In this document: positions 36,901 to 45,626 of the stretch, in pieces
Numbering within the stretch: position 1 is the stretch's first letter
How the letters are laid out: each line of letters starts with the position of its first letter
NCBI RefSeq assembly: GCF_916700565.1
Contig: NZ_CAKAKO010000006.1
Location: 186,001-250,000 of the forward strand
From: Xenophilus sp. Marseille-Q4582
GTDB taxonomy: Bacteria; Pseudomonadota; Gammaproteobacteria; Burkholderiales; Burkholderiaceae_C
DNA length: 64,000 nucleotides
Reading direction: 5' to 3'
Notes under the pieces: model-generated
Told to the model about the DNA's origin: nothing
Databases searched by the model: none
Seen by the model: the letters and a program-made list of their open reading frames with translations, nothing else
Program-made: the position numbers and the translations under genes

Positions 36901-37509
36901 TCAGCTGCGCTGCGCGATGACCTGGTCGACGATGCCGTAGGCCTTGGATTCGTCGGCGGTCATGTAGTAGTCGCGTTCGGTGTCGGCCTTGACCTTCTCC
37001 AGCGGCTGGCCCGTGCGCTCGGCCAGAATGCGGTTCATCTGGTCCTTGGTGCGCAGGATGTCGCGCGCCTGGATCTCGATGTCGGTCGCCTGGCCGCGCG
37101 CGCCACCCAGCACCTGGTGGATCATGACCTTGGAATTGGGCAGCGAATAGCGCTTGCCCTTGGCGCCGGCCGCCAGCAGGAAGGCGCCCATGCTGGCCGC
37201 GAAGCCCAGGCACATGGTCGACACGTCGGGCTTGATGAACTGCATGGTGTCGTAGATCGACATGCCGGCCGTCACGCTGCCGCCGGGCGAGTTGATGTAC
37301 AGCGAGATGTCCTTGTCGGGGTTCTCGCTTTCCAGGAACAGCAACTGCGCCACCACGAGGTTGGCGGTCTGGTCGTTCACTTCGCCGACCAGGAAGATCA
37401 CGCGCTCCTTGAGCAGGCGCGAATAGATGTCGAAGGAACGTTCACCGCGCCCCGACTGCTCGATCACCATCGGGATCAGGCCCAGGGCCTGGGTTTCGTG
37501 TGCACTCAT
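36901..37509 (-). CDS. clpP: ATP-dependent Clp protease proteolytic subunit
   Basis: The 202-residue serine protease forms the two-ring chamber used by ClpX and ClpA. The start at 37509 has GGAGAG five nt ahead. The catalytic triad is visible: Ser in [11 protein letters not shown], His in [15 protein letters not shown] and Asp in ERDYYM. The length is normal. It lies downstream of tig and upstream of clpX. Confidence 0.98.
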   Translation of the reverse strand: MSAHETQALGLIPMVIEQSGRGERSFDIYSRLLKERVIFLVGEVNDQTANLVVAQLLFLESENPDKDISLYINSPGGSVTAGMSIYDTMQFIKPDVSTMCLGFAASMGAFLLAAGAKGKRYSLPNSKVMIHQVLGGARGQATDIEIQARDILRTKDQMNRILAERTGQPLEKVKADTERDYYMTADESKAYGIVDQVIAQRS

Positions 37510-37563
37510 GTTTCTCTCCGGAAGAGCCGCTACTGTGAGCCGAACTGTAAGTCCTAATGAAAT

Positions 37564-37616
37564 GGGGCCTGTGCCGTGCGGCACAAGCCCCATGTCTTCA
37601 CGCCCGCGGGCGTGAA
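37564..37616 (-). terminator. Two strong hairpins between tig and clpP
   Basis: GGGGC.TGTGCC - GTGC - GGCACA.GCCCC (37564-37591) and the 20-bp palindrome TTCACGCCCGCGGGCGTGAA (37597-37616) stand side by side in the 114-bp gap. No T-run follows on the minus strand, so they may attenuate or stabilise the mRNA rather than terminate. Confidence 0.5.
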
Positions 37617-37623
37617 CGGCCCA

Positions 37624-38937
37624 TCAGGCCTGCTGCGCCATGAGGTCGTCGAAGGACAGGGCCTTGTCCGTGACCTTGGCCTTGCCCAGCACGTAGTCGG
37701 TGACGTTGTTCTCGATCACCACGGCCTCGACTTCGGCCAGGCGACGGTTGTCGCCGTAGTACCAGCGCACCACGTCGGCCGGCTTTTCATAGCTCGCGGC
37801 CAGCTCGTCGATGTGGGCCTTGATCTGCTCGGGCTTGGCCTGCAGCTCGTTGGCTCGCACCACTTCGGCCACCACCAGGCCCAGGCGCACGCGGCGCTCG
37901 GCCTGCTCGCGGAAGATGTCGGCCGGGATCGGGGCCTTGTCGGCGTCCTTGATGCCGCGCTGCTTCAGCTCGGCACGCGCGCCCTCGACCATGCGGTCGA
38001 TCTCGGCCTGCACGGTGGACTTGGGCAGGTCCAGCTCGGCGTTGGCGATCAGCGCATCCATCACGGCGTTCTTGTTGCGCGCCAGCAGGCGGAACTTGAC
38101 TTCGCGCTCCAGGTTCTTGCGGATGTCGGCGCGCAGCGCTTCCACGGTGCCTTCGGCGATGCCCAGCGACTTGGCCAGCTGCTCGTTCACTTCGGGCAGG
38201 TGCGAAGCCTCGATCTTCTTCACCGTGACCAGGAAGTCGGCCGTCTTGCCGGCCACGTCCTTGCCATGGTAGTCGGCGGGGAAGGCAAGCGGGAAGGTGC
38301 GGCTGTCGCCGGCCTTCATGCCACGCACGGCCTCCTCGAACTCCTTGAGCATCTGGCCTTCGCCGACCACGAACTGGAAGTCGGCTGCCTTGCCGCCCTC
38401 GAAGGGCTCGCCGTCGATCTTGCCTTCGAAGTCCACGGTCACGCGGTCGCCATCCTCGGCGGCCGCGTCCTGGGCGCGCTGGGCGAAGGTGCGGCGCTGC
38501 TTGCGCAGGATGTCCAGCGTGCGGTCGATGGCTTCGTCGCCCACTTCGGCGGACACGCGTTCGATCTCGGCGCCCGACAGGTCATTGATCTTCACTTCGG
38601 GGAAGACCTCGAACACGGCGTCGAAAGCCAGCTGGCCTTCGGGCGCGCCTTCCTTCTCGGTGATGGTGGGCTGGCCCGCCACGCGCAGATTGGCTTCGTT
38701 GGCGGCCTGCGAGAAGGCCTGGCCGACCTTGTCGTTCACGACCTCGTACTGCACCGAATAGCCGTAACGCTGGGCCACCACCGTCATCGGCACCTTGCCG
38801 GGACGGAAGCCGTCCATCTTGACGGTGCGGGCCAGGCGCTTGAGGCGCGAGTCCACTTCGCTCTTGATGCTGTCCACAGGCAGCGTCAGCGTGATCTTGC
38901 GTTCGAGCTTCTCGAGCGTCTCAACATTCACGGTCAT
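37624..38937 (-). CDS. tig: Trigger factor (ribosome-bound chaperone)
   Basis: The 437-residue chaperone and peptidyl-prolyl isomerase binds nascent chains at the ribosome exit. It starts MTVNVETLEKLERKITLTLP (ATG at 38937), with AAGGAT upstream. The ribosome-docking motif appears as GFRPGKVPM (usual form GFRxGKxP). The FKBP-type domain (about 150-245) and the C-terminal helical arms follow. Size and order (tig-clpP-clpX-lon) are standard. A tRNA-Leu lies directly upstream on the same strand. Confidence 0.97.
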   Translation of the reverse strand: MTVNVETLEKLERKITLTLPVDSIKSEVDSRLKRLARTVKMDGFRPGKVPMTVVAQRYGYSVQYEVVNDKVGQAFSQAANEANLRVAGQPTITEKEGAPEGQLAFDAVFEVFPEVKINDLSGAEIERVSAEVGDEAIDRTLDILRKQRRTFAQRAQDAAAEDGDRVTVDFEGKIDGEPFEGGKAADFQFVVGEGQMLKEFEEAVRGMKAGDSRTFPLAFPADYHGKDVAGKTADFLVTVKKIEASHLPEVNEQLAKSLGIAEGTVEALRADIRKNLEREVKFRLLARNKNAVMDALIANAELDLPKSTVQAEIDRMVEGARAELKQRGIKDADKAPIPADIFREQAERRVRLGLVVAEVVRANELQAKPEQIKAHIDELAASYEKPADVVRWYYGDNRRLAEVEAVVIENNVTDYVLGKAKVTDKALSFDDLMAQQA

Positions 38938-38974
38938 GTGTCTAATCCTTATGAAGATCGCCTGGAATCGACGG

Positions 38975-39061
38975 TGGTGCGCGGGGGGGGACTCGAACCC
39001 CCACACCATTGCTGGCGTCAGGACCTAAACCTGGTGCGTCTACCAATTTCGCCACCCGCGC
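38975..39061 (-). tRNA. tRNA-Leu(TAG)
   Basis: The 87-nt gene has acceptor GCGCGGG/CCCGCGC, a D-arm with TGGTAGACGCA, anticodon loop TTTAGGT (anticodon TAG, leucine CUA codon) and a long variable arm as in class II tRNAs. The T-arm is GGGGTTCGAGTCCCC and CCA is encoded. It is 37 bp upstream of the tig start. Confidence 0.96.
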
Positions 39062-39194
39062 AGCGTCGATGAAAACGAAAAACGGGCCGTCCGGTATGGA
39101 CCGCCCGTCGAAATCGGTCAACCGAGCATTTTATGCGCAATCGAGGGCCTTCCCCGCCTCGCACCTGCGCGGCGCCGGATCAAAGCCGGGGCCG

Positions 39195-42100
39195 CTACGG
39201 CGCGCCGGCGCCGGCGCCGGCGCCGGCGTCGGGCTCGCGCTTCACGCGGAAGGCCGCGGCATACATGGCCGGCAGCGCCAGCAGCGTGAGCACGGTGGCC
39301 ACGATGAGGCCGCCCATGATGGCCACCGCCATCGGCCCCCAGAACACACTGCGCGACAGCGGAATCATCGCCAGCACGGCCGCCGCGGCCGTGAGCACGA
39401 TGGGCCGCAGGCGCCGCGCGGCCGACTCGATGATCGCGTCGCGCGCGGGCACGCCGGCCGCGCGGTCACTCTCGATCTGGTCGATCAGGATCACCGAGTT
39501 GCGCTGGATCATGCCCATGAGCGCGATCACGCCCAGCAGCGCCACGAAGCCGAAGGGCCGGTTCAGCAGCAGCAGCGCCGCCGCCACGCCCGCGATACCC
39601 AGCGGCCCGGTCAGGAAGACCAGCAGCGCACGGCTGAAGCTGTGCAGTTGCAGCATCAGCAGCGTGAACACCACGAAGAGCATGATCGGCACGCCCGCCA
39701 CGATGGAGGACGAGCCCTTGCTGCTTTCTTCCACCGCGCCGGCCACCTCGATCCGGTAGCCCGTTTCGCCGGCCGCGTGCCAGCGCGCCTCCATCTCGCG
39801 CAGGCCCGGCAGCAGCTGCGCCGTCACCGTGGCGCCTTGCAGGCCCTCGGCGATGTCGCCCTGCACCGTCACGGCATAGTTGCGGTTCCAGCGCCACATC
39901 ACGCCGGGCTCCCAGGCGAAGACCGGACGCGCGATCTGGGTCAGCGGAATGGAGCGGCCCGAGGCCGTGGGGAGGTAGGCGTTGGCGATGTCCGAGATCG
40001 CCTCGCGCTCGTCGGGCGACTGGCGCAGCACGATGTCGATCAGCTTGTCGTTCTCGCGGTACTGGCCCACGGTGGTGCCCGTGAACAGGGTGCGCGAGGC
40101 CTGCGCGATGGCCTGGCTGCTCACGCCCAGCGCGCGCGCCTTGGCCTGGTCCACCTCCAGCCGCACCGTCTTGACCGATTCGTTCCAGTTGTCGTTGGTG
40201 CCGATCATGGCCGGATGGGTGCGCACATAGGCCTTCACCTCGTCGGCATGCTGGCGCAACCGCGCCGGGTCGCTGCCGATCACGCGGAACATCACCGGGT
40301 ACGGCACGGGCGGCCCGTTGGGCAGCAGCTTCACGCGGCCGCGCGCCTCGGGGAACTCCTGCGCCAGCACGGTCTGCAGCTCGCGGCGCAGGCGCTCGCG
40401 CGTGGGCAGGTCCTGGGCCAGCACGATGAACTGCGACACGTTGCTCTGCGGGAAGACTTGGTCCAGCGGCAGGTAAAAGCGCGGCGTGCCGGAGCCGATC
40501 CAACTCGCCACGTTGACCACGCCCTCCTCGCGCATCAGGCGCTGCTCCAATCGCTGCGCCACCGCCTCGTTGGCGGCCAGCGAGGTGCCTTCGGGGAACC
40601 ACAGGTCCACCATGATCTCGGGCCGGCTCGAATCGGGAAAGAACTGCTGCTGCACGCGCGTCATGCCGAAGATGCCGAGGCCGAAGATGACGACCGTGGC
40701 CGCGATGGTGAGCCAGCGGTGGTCCACGCACCAGCCCACGGCGCCGCGGAAGCGCTTGTAGAAAGGTGAATCGAAGAGTTCGTGCGGCGAAGTCATGAGC
40801 CCCGAGGCCTGGGCTTCGCCCAGACCGCCCCCCGAGGGGGACAAGGAAAATTGGGACGGCCCGGCGTTTCCTTGCGGATCATGCGGCTTCACCTTCAGCA
40901 GCAGCGTGCCCAGGTAGGGCACGAAGTACACCGACACGATCCACGACAGCACCAGCGCGATCACCGTCACCGCGAAGATGGCGAAGGTGTATTCGCCCGT
41001 CACCGACTTGGCGATGCCGATGGGCAGGAAGCCGGCCGCCGTGATCAGCGTGCCCGTGAGCATGGGCTTGGCCGTCACGTCATACGCGAAGGTGGCGGCG
41101 CGCACCTTGTCGTAGCCCTCCTCCATCTTGCGCACCATCATCTCCACCGCAATGATGGCGTCGTCCACCAGCAGGCCCAGCGCGATGATCAGCGAGCCCA
41201 GCGACACCTTGTGCAGGCCGATGTCGAAGTAGTGCATGGCCAGGAAGGTGACGGCCAGCACCAGCGGAATGGTGATGCCCACCACCAGGCCTGGCCGATA
41301 GTCGATGTACCAGCCGCCAAAGATCCTGTTTCGCCCGCCCTTGTGCAGCCCCAGCGAGACGAAGCTCACGGCCAGCACGATCACCACCGCCTCGATCAGC
41401 ACCTTGACGAACTCGTTGACCGAAGCCGACACCGAGGCCGGCTGGTCCTGCACCTGCGCCAGCGTCAGGCCCGCGGGCAGCGTCCCCTCGATGCGGGCCG
41501 TGGCCTCGCGCAGCGCCTTGCCCAGGCCGATGATGTCGCCGCCCTTGGCCATGGAAATGCCCAGCGCGATAGTTTCCTGCCCCTGGAAGCGCACCTTGAC
41601 CGAGGGCGGGTCGACGTAGCCCCGCTTCACCTCGGCGATGTCGCCCAGCCGCAGCTGCAGCCCCGAGCTGCCACGGATGGGCATCGCGCGCAGCTGCTCC
41701 ACGTCGGTGAACTGGCCGCCCACGCGCACCTGCACCACGTCCTGCGGCGACTGGATCGCGCCCGCGCTCTCGACGGCGTTCTGCGCGCCCAGCTGCTGCA
41801 GCACCTGGTTGAAGTCCAGCCCCAGCTGCGCCAGGCGCTTGTGCGACACCTCGATCCAGACCTTCTCGTCCTGCACGCCAAACTGCTCGACCTTGGCCAC
41901 GTCCTTCACGCGCAGCAGTTGCTGGCGCACGTCGTCGGCGAAGGTCTTGAGCTCGGCATAGCTGTAGCCGTCGCCCTGCAGCGCATAGATCACGCCGTAG
42001 ACGTCGCCGAACTCGTCGTTGAAGAAGGGGCCCTGGATGTTCTGCGGCAGCGTATAGCGGATGTCGCCGATCTTCTTGCGCACCGTGTACCAGACCTGCG

Positions 42101-42443
42101 GCACCTCGGCGGGCCTGGAGCTGTCCTTGATCTCGAAGATGACCTGCGACTCACCGGGCTTGGAATAGCTGCGGATCTTGTCGGCGTAGGGCACTTCCTG
42201 CAGCGTGCGCTCGATCTTGTCCGTGACCTGCTCGGCCACCTGCTGCGCCGTGGCGCCGGGCCAGTAGGTGCGCACCACCATCGCACGGAAGGTGAAGGGC
42301 GGGTCTTCGTCCTGCCCCAGCTGGAAGTAGGCCGCGATGCCCAGCACCATCAGCACCGCCATGAGGTAGCGGGTCAGCGGGCCGTGGTCCAGCGCCCACT
42401 TGGACAGGTTGAAGCCGCCCTGCCCCTTGTTCTGGGCCGTCAT
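39195..42443 (-). CDS. RND efflux permease
   Basis: The 1082-residue proton-driven exporter has twelve transmembrane segments and two periplasmic loops. The TM4 motif reads ALGLLVDDAIIAVEMMVRKMEEG. That motif and the opening WALDHGPLTRYLMAVLMVLG place it among TriC/YegN-like RND proteins of proteobacteria rather than AcrB itself. It shares one base with the adaptor stop (TGATG), so the pair is coupled. In the loop after TM6 it has an unusual low-complexity stretch (PSQFSLSPSGGGLGEAQASG) encoded by a palindromic repeat. No outer-membrane factor lies in this operon. The C-terminus is a run of Gly-Ala (AGAGAGAGAP). Substrate unknown. Confidence 0.92.
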   Translation of the reverse strand: MTAQNKGQGGFNLSKWALDHGPLTRYLMAVLMVLGIAAYFQLGQDEDPPFTFRAMVVRTYWPGATAQQVAEQVTDKIERTLQEVPYADKIRSYSKPGESQVIFEIKDSSRPAEVPQVWYTVRKKIGDIRYTLPQNIQGPFFNDEFGDVYGVIYALQGDGYSYAELKTFADDVRQQLLRVKDVAKVEQFGVQDEKVWIEVSHKRLAQLGLDFNQVLQQLGAQNAVESAGAIQSPQDVVQVRVGGQFTDVEQLRAMPIRGSSGLQLRLGDIAEVKRGYVDPPSVKVRFQGQETIALGISMAKGGDIIGLGKALREATARIEGTLPAGLTLAQVQDQPASVSASVNEFVKVLIEAVVIVLAVSFVSLGLHKGGRNRIFGGWYIDYRPGLVVGITIPLVLAVTFLAMHYFDIGLHKVSLGSLIIALGLLVDDAIIAVEMMVRKMEEGYDKVRAATFAYDVTAKPMLTGTLITAAGFLPIGIAKSVTGEYTFAIFAVTVIALVLSWIVSVYFVPYLGTLLLKVKPHDPQGNAGPSQFSLSPSGGGLGEAQASGLMTSPHELFDSPFYKRFRGAVGWCVDHRWLTIAATVVIFGLGIFGMTRVQQQFFPDSSRPEIMVDLWFPEGTSLAANEAVAQRLEQRLMREEGVVNVASWIGSGTPRFYLPLDQVFPQSNVSQFIVLAQDLPTRERLRRELQTVLAQEFPEARGRVKLLPNGPPVPYPVMFRVIGSDPARLRQHADEVKAYVRTHPAMIGTNDNWNESVKTVRLEVDQAKARALGVSSQAIAQASRTLFTGTTVGQYRENDKLIDIVLRQSPDEREAISDIANAYLPTASGRSIPLTQIARPVFAWEPGVMWRWNRNYAVTVQGDIAEGLQGATVTAQLLPGLREMEARWHAAGETGYRIEVAGAVEESSKGSSSIVAGVPIMLFVVFTLLMLQLHSFSRALLVFLTGPLGIAGVAAALLLLNRPFGFVALLGVIALMGMIQRNSVILIDQIESDRAAGVPARDAIIESAARRLRPIVLTAAAAVLAMIPLSRSVFWGPMAVAIMGGLIVATVLTLLALPAMYAAAFRVKREPDAGAGAGAGAP
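40805..40885 (-). repeat. Palindrome-rich repeat-like segment inside the RND gene
   Basis: Two dyads lie close together: CTGGGC - TTC - GCCCAG (40809-40823) and CCCCC - GA - GGGGG (40829-40840). A motif ACAAGGAAAATTGGGACGG follows. The segment resembles intergenic GC-hairpin repeats I associate with Comamonadaceae, yet here it is translated in frame as about 27 residues of a cytoplasmic loop. The match to a repeat family is from memory and needs a search. Confidence 0.4.
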
Positions 42444-43651
42444 CAGCGGGCTCCGGTGGCCGGTGTGGCGGGCTGTGCCGACGCCGGGGGCGTCGGCACC
42501 AGTGCGGGCGCGGGTGCAGCGGCGCCGGGCTCGCGGTAGATGCTCACCGTCTGCCCCGGCGCGAGCACATGCACGCCCGCCGTCACCACACGCTGGCCCG
42601 GCGTGAGCCCTTCGGTGACCACGGCCTCGTTGCCGTCCACCGAGCCCACCTGCACGGGCTGCGAACGCACGCGCATGCTGTCCATGTCCAGCACCCAGAC
42701 GGCGCTGCCGTTGCCCTCCTGGCGCAACGCGCTGGTCGGCAGCTTGATGACCGGCGCGCCCTGCGCCGACAGCGCCTGCGGCCGCGCATAGACCGTGGCG
42801 CCCAGCGGCGGCGCCGTGGCCGCGTCGATCTGCACCTTGACCAGGTAGGTGCGCGTCACCGGGTCGGCACTGGCCGCCACCTCGCGCACCTTGCCTTCCA
42901 GCTCCTCCCCAGGCGTCCAGCCGCGCACCTGCACGGCCGAGCCGGGGCGCAGCAGCGCGGCCTTGTCCTCGGGGACGGAAAACACCACGTCGCGCGCGCC
43001 GTCCTGCGCGATGCGCACCACGGGCGTGCCGGCCGACACCACCTGGCCCACCTCGGCCTCGATGCCCGTGACGACACCCGCCACATCGGCCACCAGCGTG
43101 GTGTAGCGCGCCTGGTTGCCCTGCGCCGCGACCTGCGCCTGGGCCTGCTCCAGCTGCGCCTGCGCCGACTTGTGGCTGGCCTCGCGGCGCTCCAGCTCCG
43201 CGCTGCTGATGAAGTTCTGCGCCCGCAGCTCGCGGTAGCGCTTCAGGTCTGCCGCCGCCAGGTCGCGCTGCGTCTGCGCGGCCACGGCCTGGGCGCGCGC
43301 GGCCTCGGCCTGCAATTGGTAGTCCTGTGGATCGAGCTGGGCCAGCACCTGGCCCGGCTGGACGGGCTGGCCCAGTTCGGCGGGGCGCCGCGTGATCTTG
43401 CCCGCGACGCGGAAGCCCAGGCGCGATTCCACGCGCGCCCGCACCTCGGCCGAGAACTCGGCACCGCTGTCCACCGGGCGCAACCCCACCTCCATCACCT
43501 TCACGGCCCGCACCGGCTCCGGCGGGGGCGCCGGGCGCGAACAGCCGGCCAGCGCCAGGCCCACGAGCGCCGGCGCCAGAAGAAGGGACAGGCGCGAGCG
43601 CGGTGCGCGGGAAGGCGCCGCGGGCGCGGGCAGTTCAGGGACCAGAGCCAT
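42443..43651 (-). CDS. RND efflux adaptor, lipoprotein type
   Basis: The 402-residue membrane fusion protein has a lipobox ALAGCSRP, with the acylated Cys at about residue 36, after a somewhat long basic N-terminus. A lipoyl half-motif (ESRLGFRVAGKITRRPAELGQPVQPGQ), a coiled-coil hairpin (about 110-190), the second half (TTLVADVAGVVTGIEAEVGQVV), a beta-barrel and a membrane-proximal domain follow. The C-terminus is Pro/Ala-rich. It pairs with the RND permease downstream. A TetR-like palindrome lies 58 bp upstream, but no regulator gene is adjacent. Confidence 0.92.
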   Translation of the reverse strand: MALVPELPAPAAPSRAPRSRLSLLLAPALVGLALAGCSRPAPPPEPVRAVKVMEVGLRPVDSGAEFSAEVRARVESRLGFRVAGKITRRPAELGQPVQPGQVLAQLDPQDYQLQAEAARAQAVAAQTQRDLAAADLKRYRELRAQNFISSAELERREASHKSAQAQLEQAQAQVAAQGNQARYTTLVADVAGVVTGIEAEVGQVVSAGTPVVRIAQDGARDVVFSVPEDKAALLRPGSAVQVRGWTPGEELEGKVREVAASADPVTRTYLVKVQIDAATAPPLGATVYARPQALSAQGAPVIKLPTSALRQEGNGSAVWVLDMDSMRVRSQPVQVGSVDGNEAVVTEGLTPGQRVVTAGVHVLAPGQTVSIYREPGAAAPAPALVPTPPASAQPATPATGAR

Positions 43652-43709
43652 GAGAAAGACACCCGCTCGCGCAGGCCGTTGGCAGGCAGAGCAACATCGC
43701 CCCGCCGAG

Positions 43710-43731
43710 TTAATGACCGAAGGGTTAGTAA
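43710..43731 (-). promoter_or_regulatory. TetR-type operator-like palindrome upstream of the RND operon
   Basis: The 22-bp sequence has TTA at one end and TAA at the other, with ACC and GGT as inner arms (TTA..gACC - GAAG - GGT..GTAA form). Eight of eleven base pairs match. Its form is like sites of AcrR/TtgR-type repressors. No such gene is adjacent; the hpnC gene begins 87 bp away on the other strand. Confidence 0.5.
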
Positions 43732-43818
43732 TTTAGGCGAGGCCAGGGGCGGCTGTCAACGCGCGACCCCGCCGGCACCACGGCCGCCCGGCCGGGCGCT
43801 GCCCCGACAATCGCGCCC

Positions 43819-44715
43819 GTGCCGCTCACCCCCTCCGTCGCGCCCGCGCAGGCCGCCCCGCCCGCTCACTACGAGAACTTCCCCGTCGCCTCCTGGCTGT
43901 GCCCGCCGCGGCTGCGCCCGCCCATCGCCGCCCTGTATGCCTTCGCGCGCACCGCGGACGACATCGCCGACGAAGGCGATGCCCCGGCGGCGCAGCGCCT
44001 GGCCGATCTGCAGCTCTACGGCGACGACCTGGCCCGCGCCGTGCGCGGCGACGGCGCGTCGGCCCGCTGGCCCCAGGTCTTCGGCCCGCTCGCGCGGGCC
44101 ATCGCCGATTTCGCGCTGCCCGAAGCGCCGCTGGGCGACCTGCTCGACGCCTTCCGGCAGGACGTGGCCTGGACGCAGGCCGCCCGCCGCTATGCCGACG
44201 CGCCCGAGCTGCTCGACTACTGCCGCCGCTCCGCCAACCCGGTCGGGCGCCTGCTGCTGCACCTGGCCGGCGTGGATGACGCCCATGCGCGCGCGCAGAG
44301 CGACGCGATCTGCAGTGCGCTGCAGCTCATCAACTTCTGGCAGGACCTGTCCGTCGACCTGCCACGCGGGCGCTTCTACCTGCCGCTGGCCGACTGCGCC
44401 GCGCACGGGCTGAGCCCCTCGGACTTCCACAGCTTCCTGCCGCTGGGCGATGCCCGGCCGCCCAAGTCTGCCCGCGCGCTCGTCGCACGCGAGGTGCAAT
44501 GGGCGCGCGACCTGATGCACGACGGCGCCCCGCTGGTGCACCGCATGCCCGGCCGCATGGGATGGGAGCTGCGCCTGGTCGTGCAGGGCGGACTCGCCAT
44601 CCTCGACAAGATCGAGGCGCTGGGTTTCGACACCTTCACGCAGCGGCCCACCGTCACGCGCCGGGACGCCCCCCGCCTGCTGTGGCGCGCGCTGCGCATG
44701 AGGCCCGTTCGCTGA
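43819..44715 (+). CDS. hpnC: Hydroxysqualene synthase HpnC
   Basis: The 298-residue trans-isoprenyl diphosphate synthase starts at a GTG. In the known pathway HpnD makes presqualene diphosphate, HpnC converts it to hydroxysqualene and HpnE reduces that to squalene. Two Asp-rich motifs are visible: ARTADDIADEGD and INFWQDLSVD. The ending …RDAPRLLWRALRMRPVR is normal. It precedes hpnD by 68 bp. No squalene-hopene cyclase lies in the window. Confidence 0.93.
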   Translation: MPLTPSVAPAQAAPPAHYENFPVASWLCPPRLRPPIAALYAFARTADDIADEGDAPAAQRLADLQLYGDDLARAVRGDGASARWPQVFGPLARAIADFALPEAPLGDLLDAFRQDVAWTQAARRYADAPELLDYCRRSANPVGRLLLHLAGVDDAHARAQSDAICSALQLINFWQDLSVDLPRGRFYLPLADCAAHGLSPSDFHSFLPLGDARPPKSARALVAREVQWARDLMHDGAPLVHRMPGRMGWELRLVVQGGLAILDKIEALGFDTFTQRPTVTRRDAPRLLWRALRMRPVR

Positions 44716-44783
44716 TCCCCGCCCCGGGGCACCCCTTGCGCCACCCCGCGACAATCGCCTGCCATGAGACCCGCGCCCCGCCG

Positions 44784-45626
44784 ATGAGCACCCCCGAGCA
44801 ATACGTCCAGAACAAGGCCGCCGCCTCGGGCAGCAGCTTCTATTACGCCTTCCTTTTCCTGCCTCCCGAGCGGCGCGCGGCCATCACGGCCTTCTATGCC
44901 TTCTGCCGCGAAGTGGACGACGTGGTCGACGACACCACCGACGCCGGTGTGGCCGCCACCAAGCTGGCTTGGTGGGCCGGCGAGGTGGCCAACGCCTTCG
45001 GCGGCCGCCCCACGCATCCGGTGATGAAGGCGCTGATGCCGCACACCGCCGCCTTCGGCATCGAGCAACGGCAATTGCAGGAAGTGATCCAGGGCTGCGA
45101 AATGGACCTGCAGCAGACCCGCTACCTCGACTGGCCAGGCCTGCAGCGCTATTGCCACCTGGTGGCCGGCGTGGTGGGCGAAGTCTCGGCCCGCATCTTC
45201 GGTCAGGCCGAAGCGCAGACCTCGCAGTACGCCCACAAGCTGGGCCTGGCGCTGCAGCTGACCAACATCATCCGCGACGTGGGCGAGGACGCCATGCGCG
45301 GGCGCATCTACCTGCCCGTCAACGAGCTGCAGCAGTTCGACGTCAAGGCCCACGAGATCCTCGGCCGCGTGCATTCGGAGCGCTTCGTGGCGCTGATGCG
45401 CTTCCAGGCCCAGCGCGCCCAGTCGCTGTACGACGAAGCCCTGGCCCTGCTGCCTCCCGCCGACCGGCGCGCGCAGAAGCCGGGCCTGATGATGGCCAGC
45501 ATCTACCGGACCTTGCTGCGCGAGATCGAGGACGAGAACTTCCAGGTGCTGCACCAGCGCATCGCCCTCACGCCCCTGCGCAAGCTGTGGCTGGCGTGGA
45601 AGGTGCAGGCGCTGGGGCGGATGTGA
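44784..45626 (+). CDS. hpnD: Presqualene diphosphate synthase HpnD
   Basis: The 280-residue enzyme condenses two farnesyl diphosphates head to head. The start at 44784 (MSTPEQYVQNKAAASGSSFYYAF) fits the family; the open frame extends far upstream as a high-GC artefact over hpnC. The Asp-rich motifs are CREVDDVVDDTTD and NIIRDVGEDAMRGRIYLP. Its stop overlaps the GTG start of hpnE as GTGA, so the two are translationally coupled. Confidence 0.95.
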   Translation: MSTPEQYVQNKAAASGSSFYYAFLFLPPERRAAITAFYAFCREVDDVVDDTTDAGVAATKLAWWAGEVANAFGGRPTHPVMKALMPHTAAFGIEQRQLQEVIQGCEMDLQQTRYLDWPGLQRYCHLVAGVVGEVSARIFGQAEAQTSQYAHKLGLALQLTNIIRDVGEDAMRGRIYLPVNELQQFDVKAHEILGRVHSERFVALMRFQAQRAQSLYDEALALLPPADRRAQKPGLMMASIYRTLLREIEDENFQVLHQRIALTPLRKLWLAWKVQALGRM

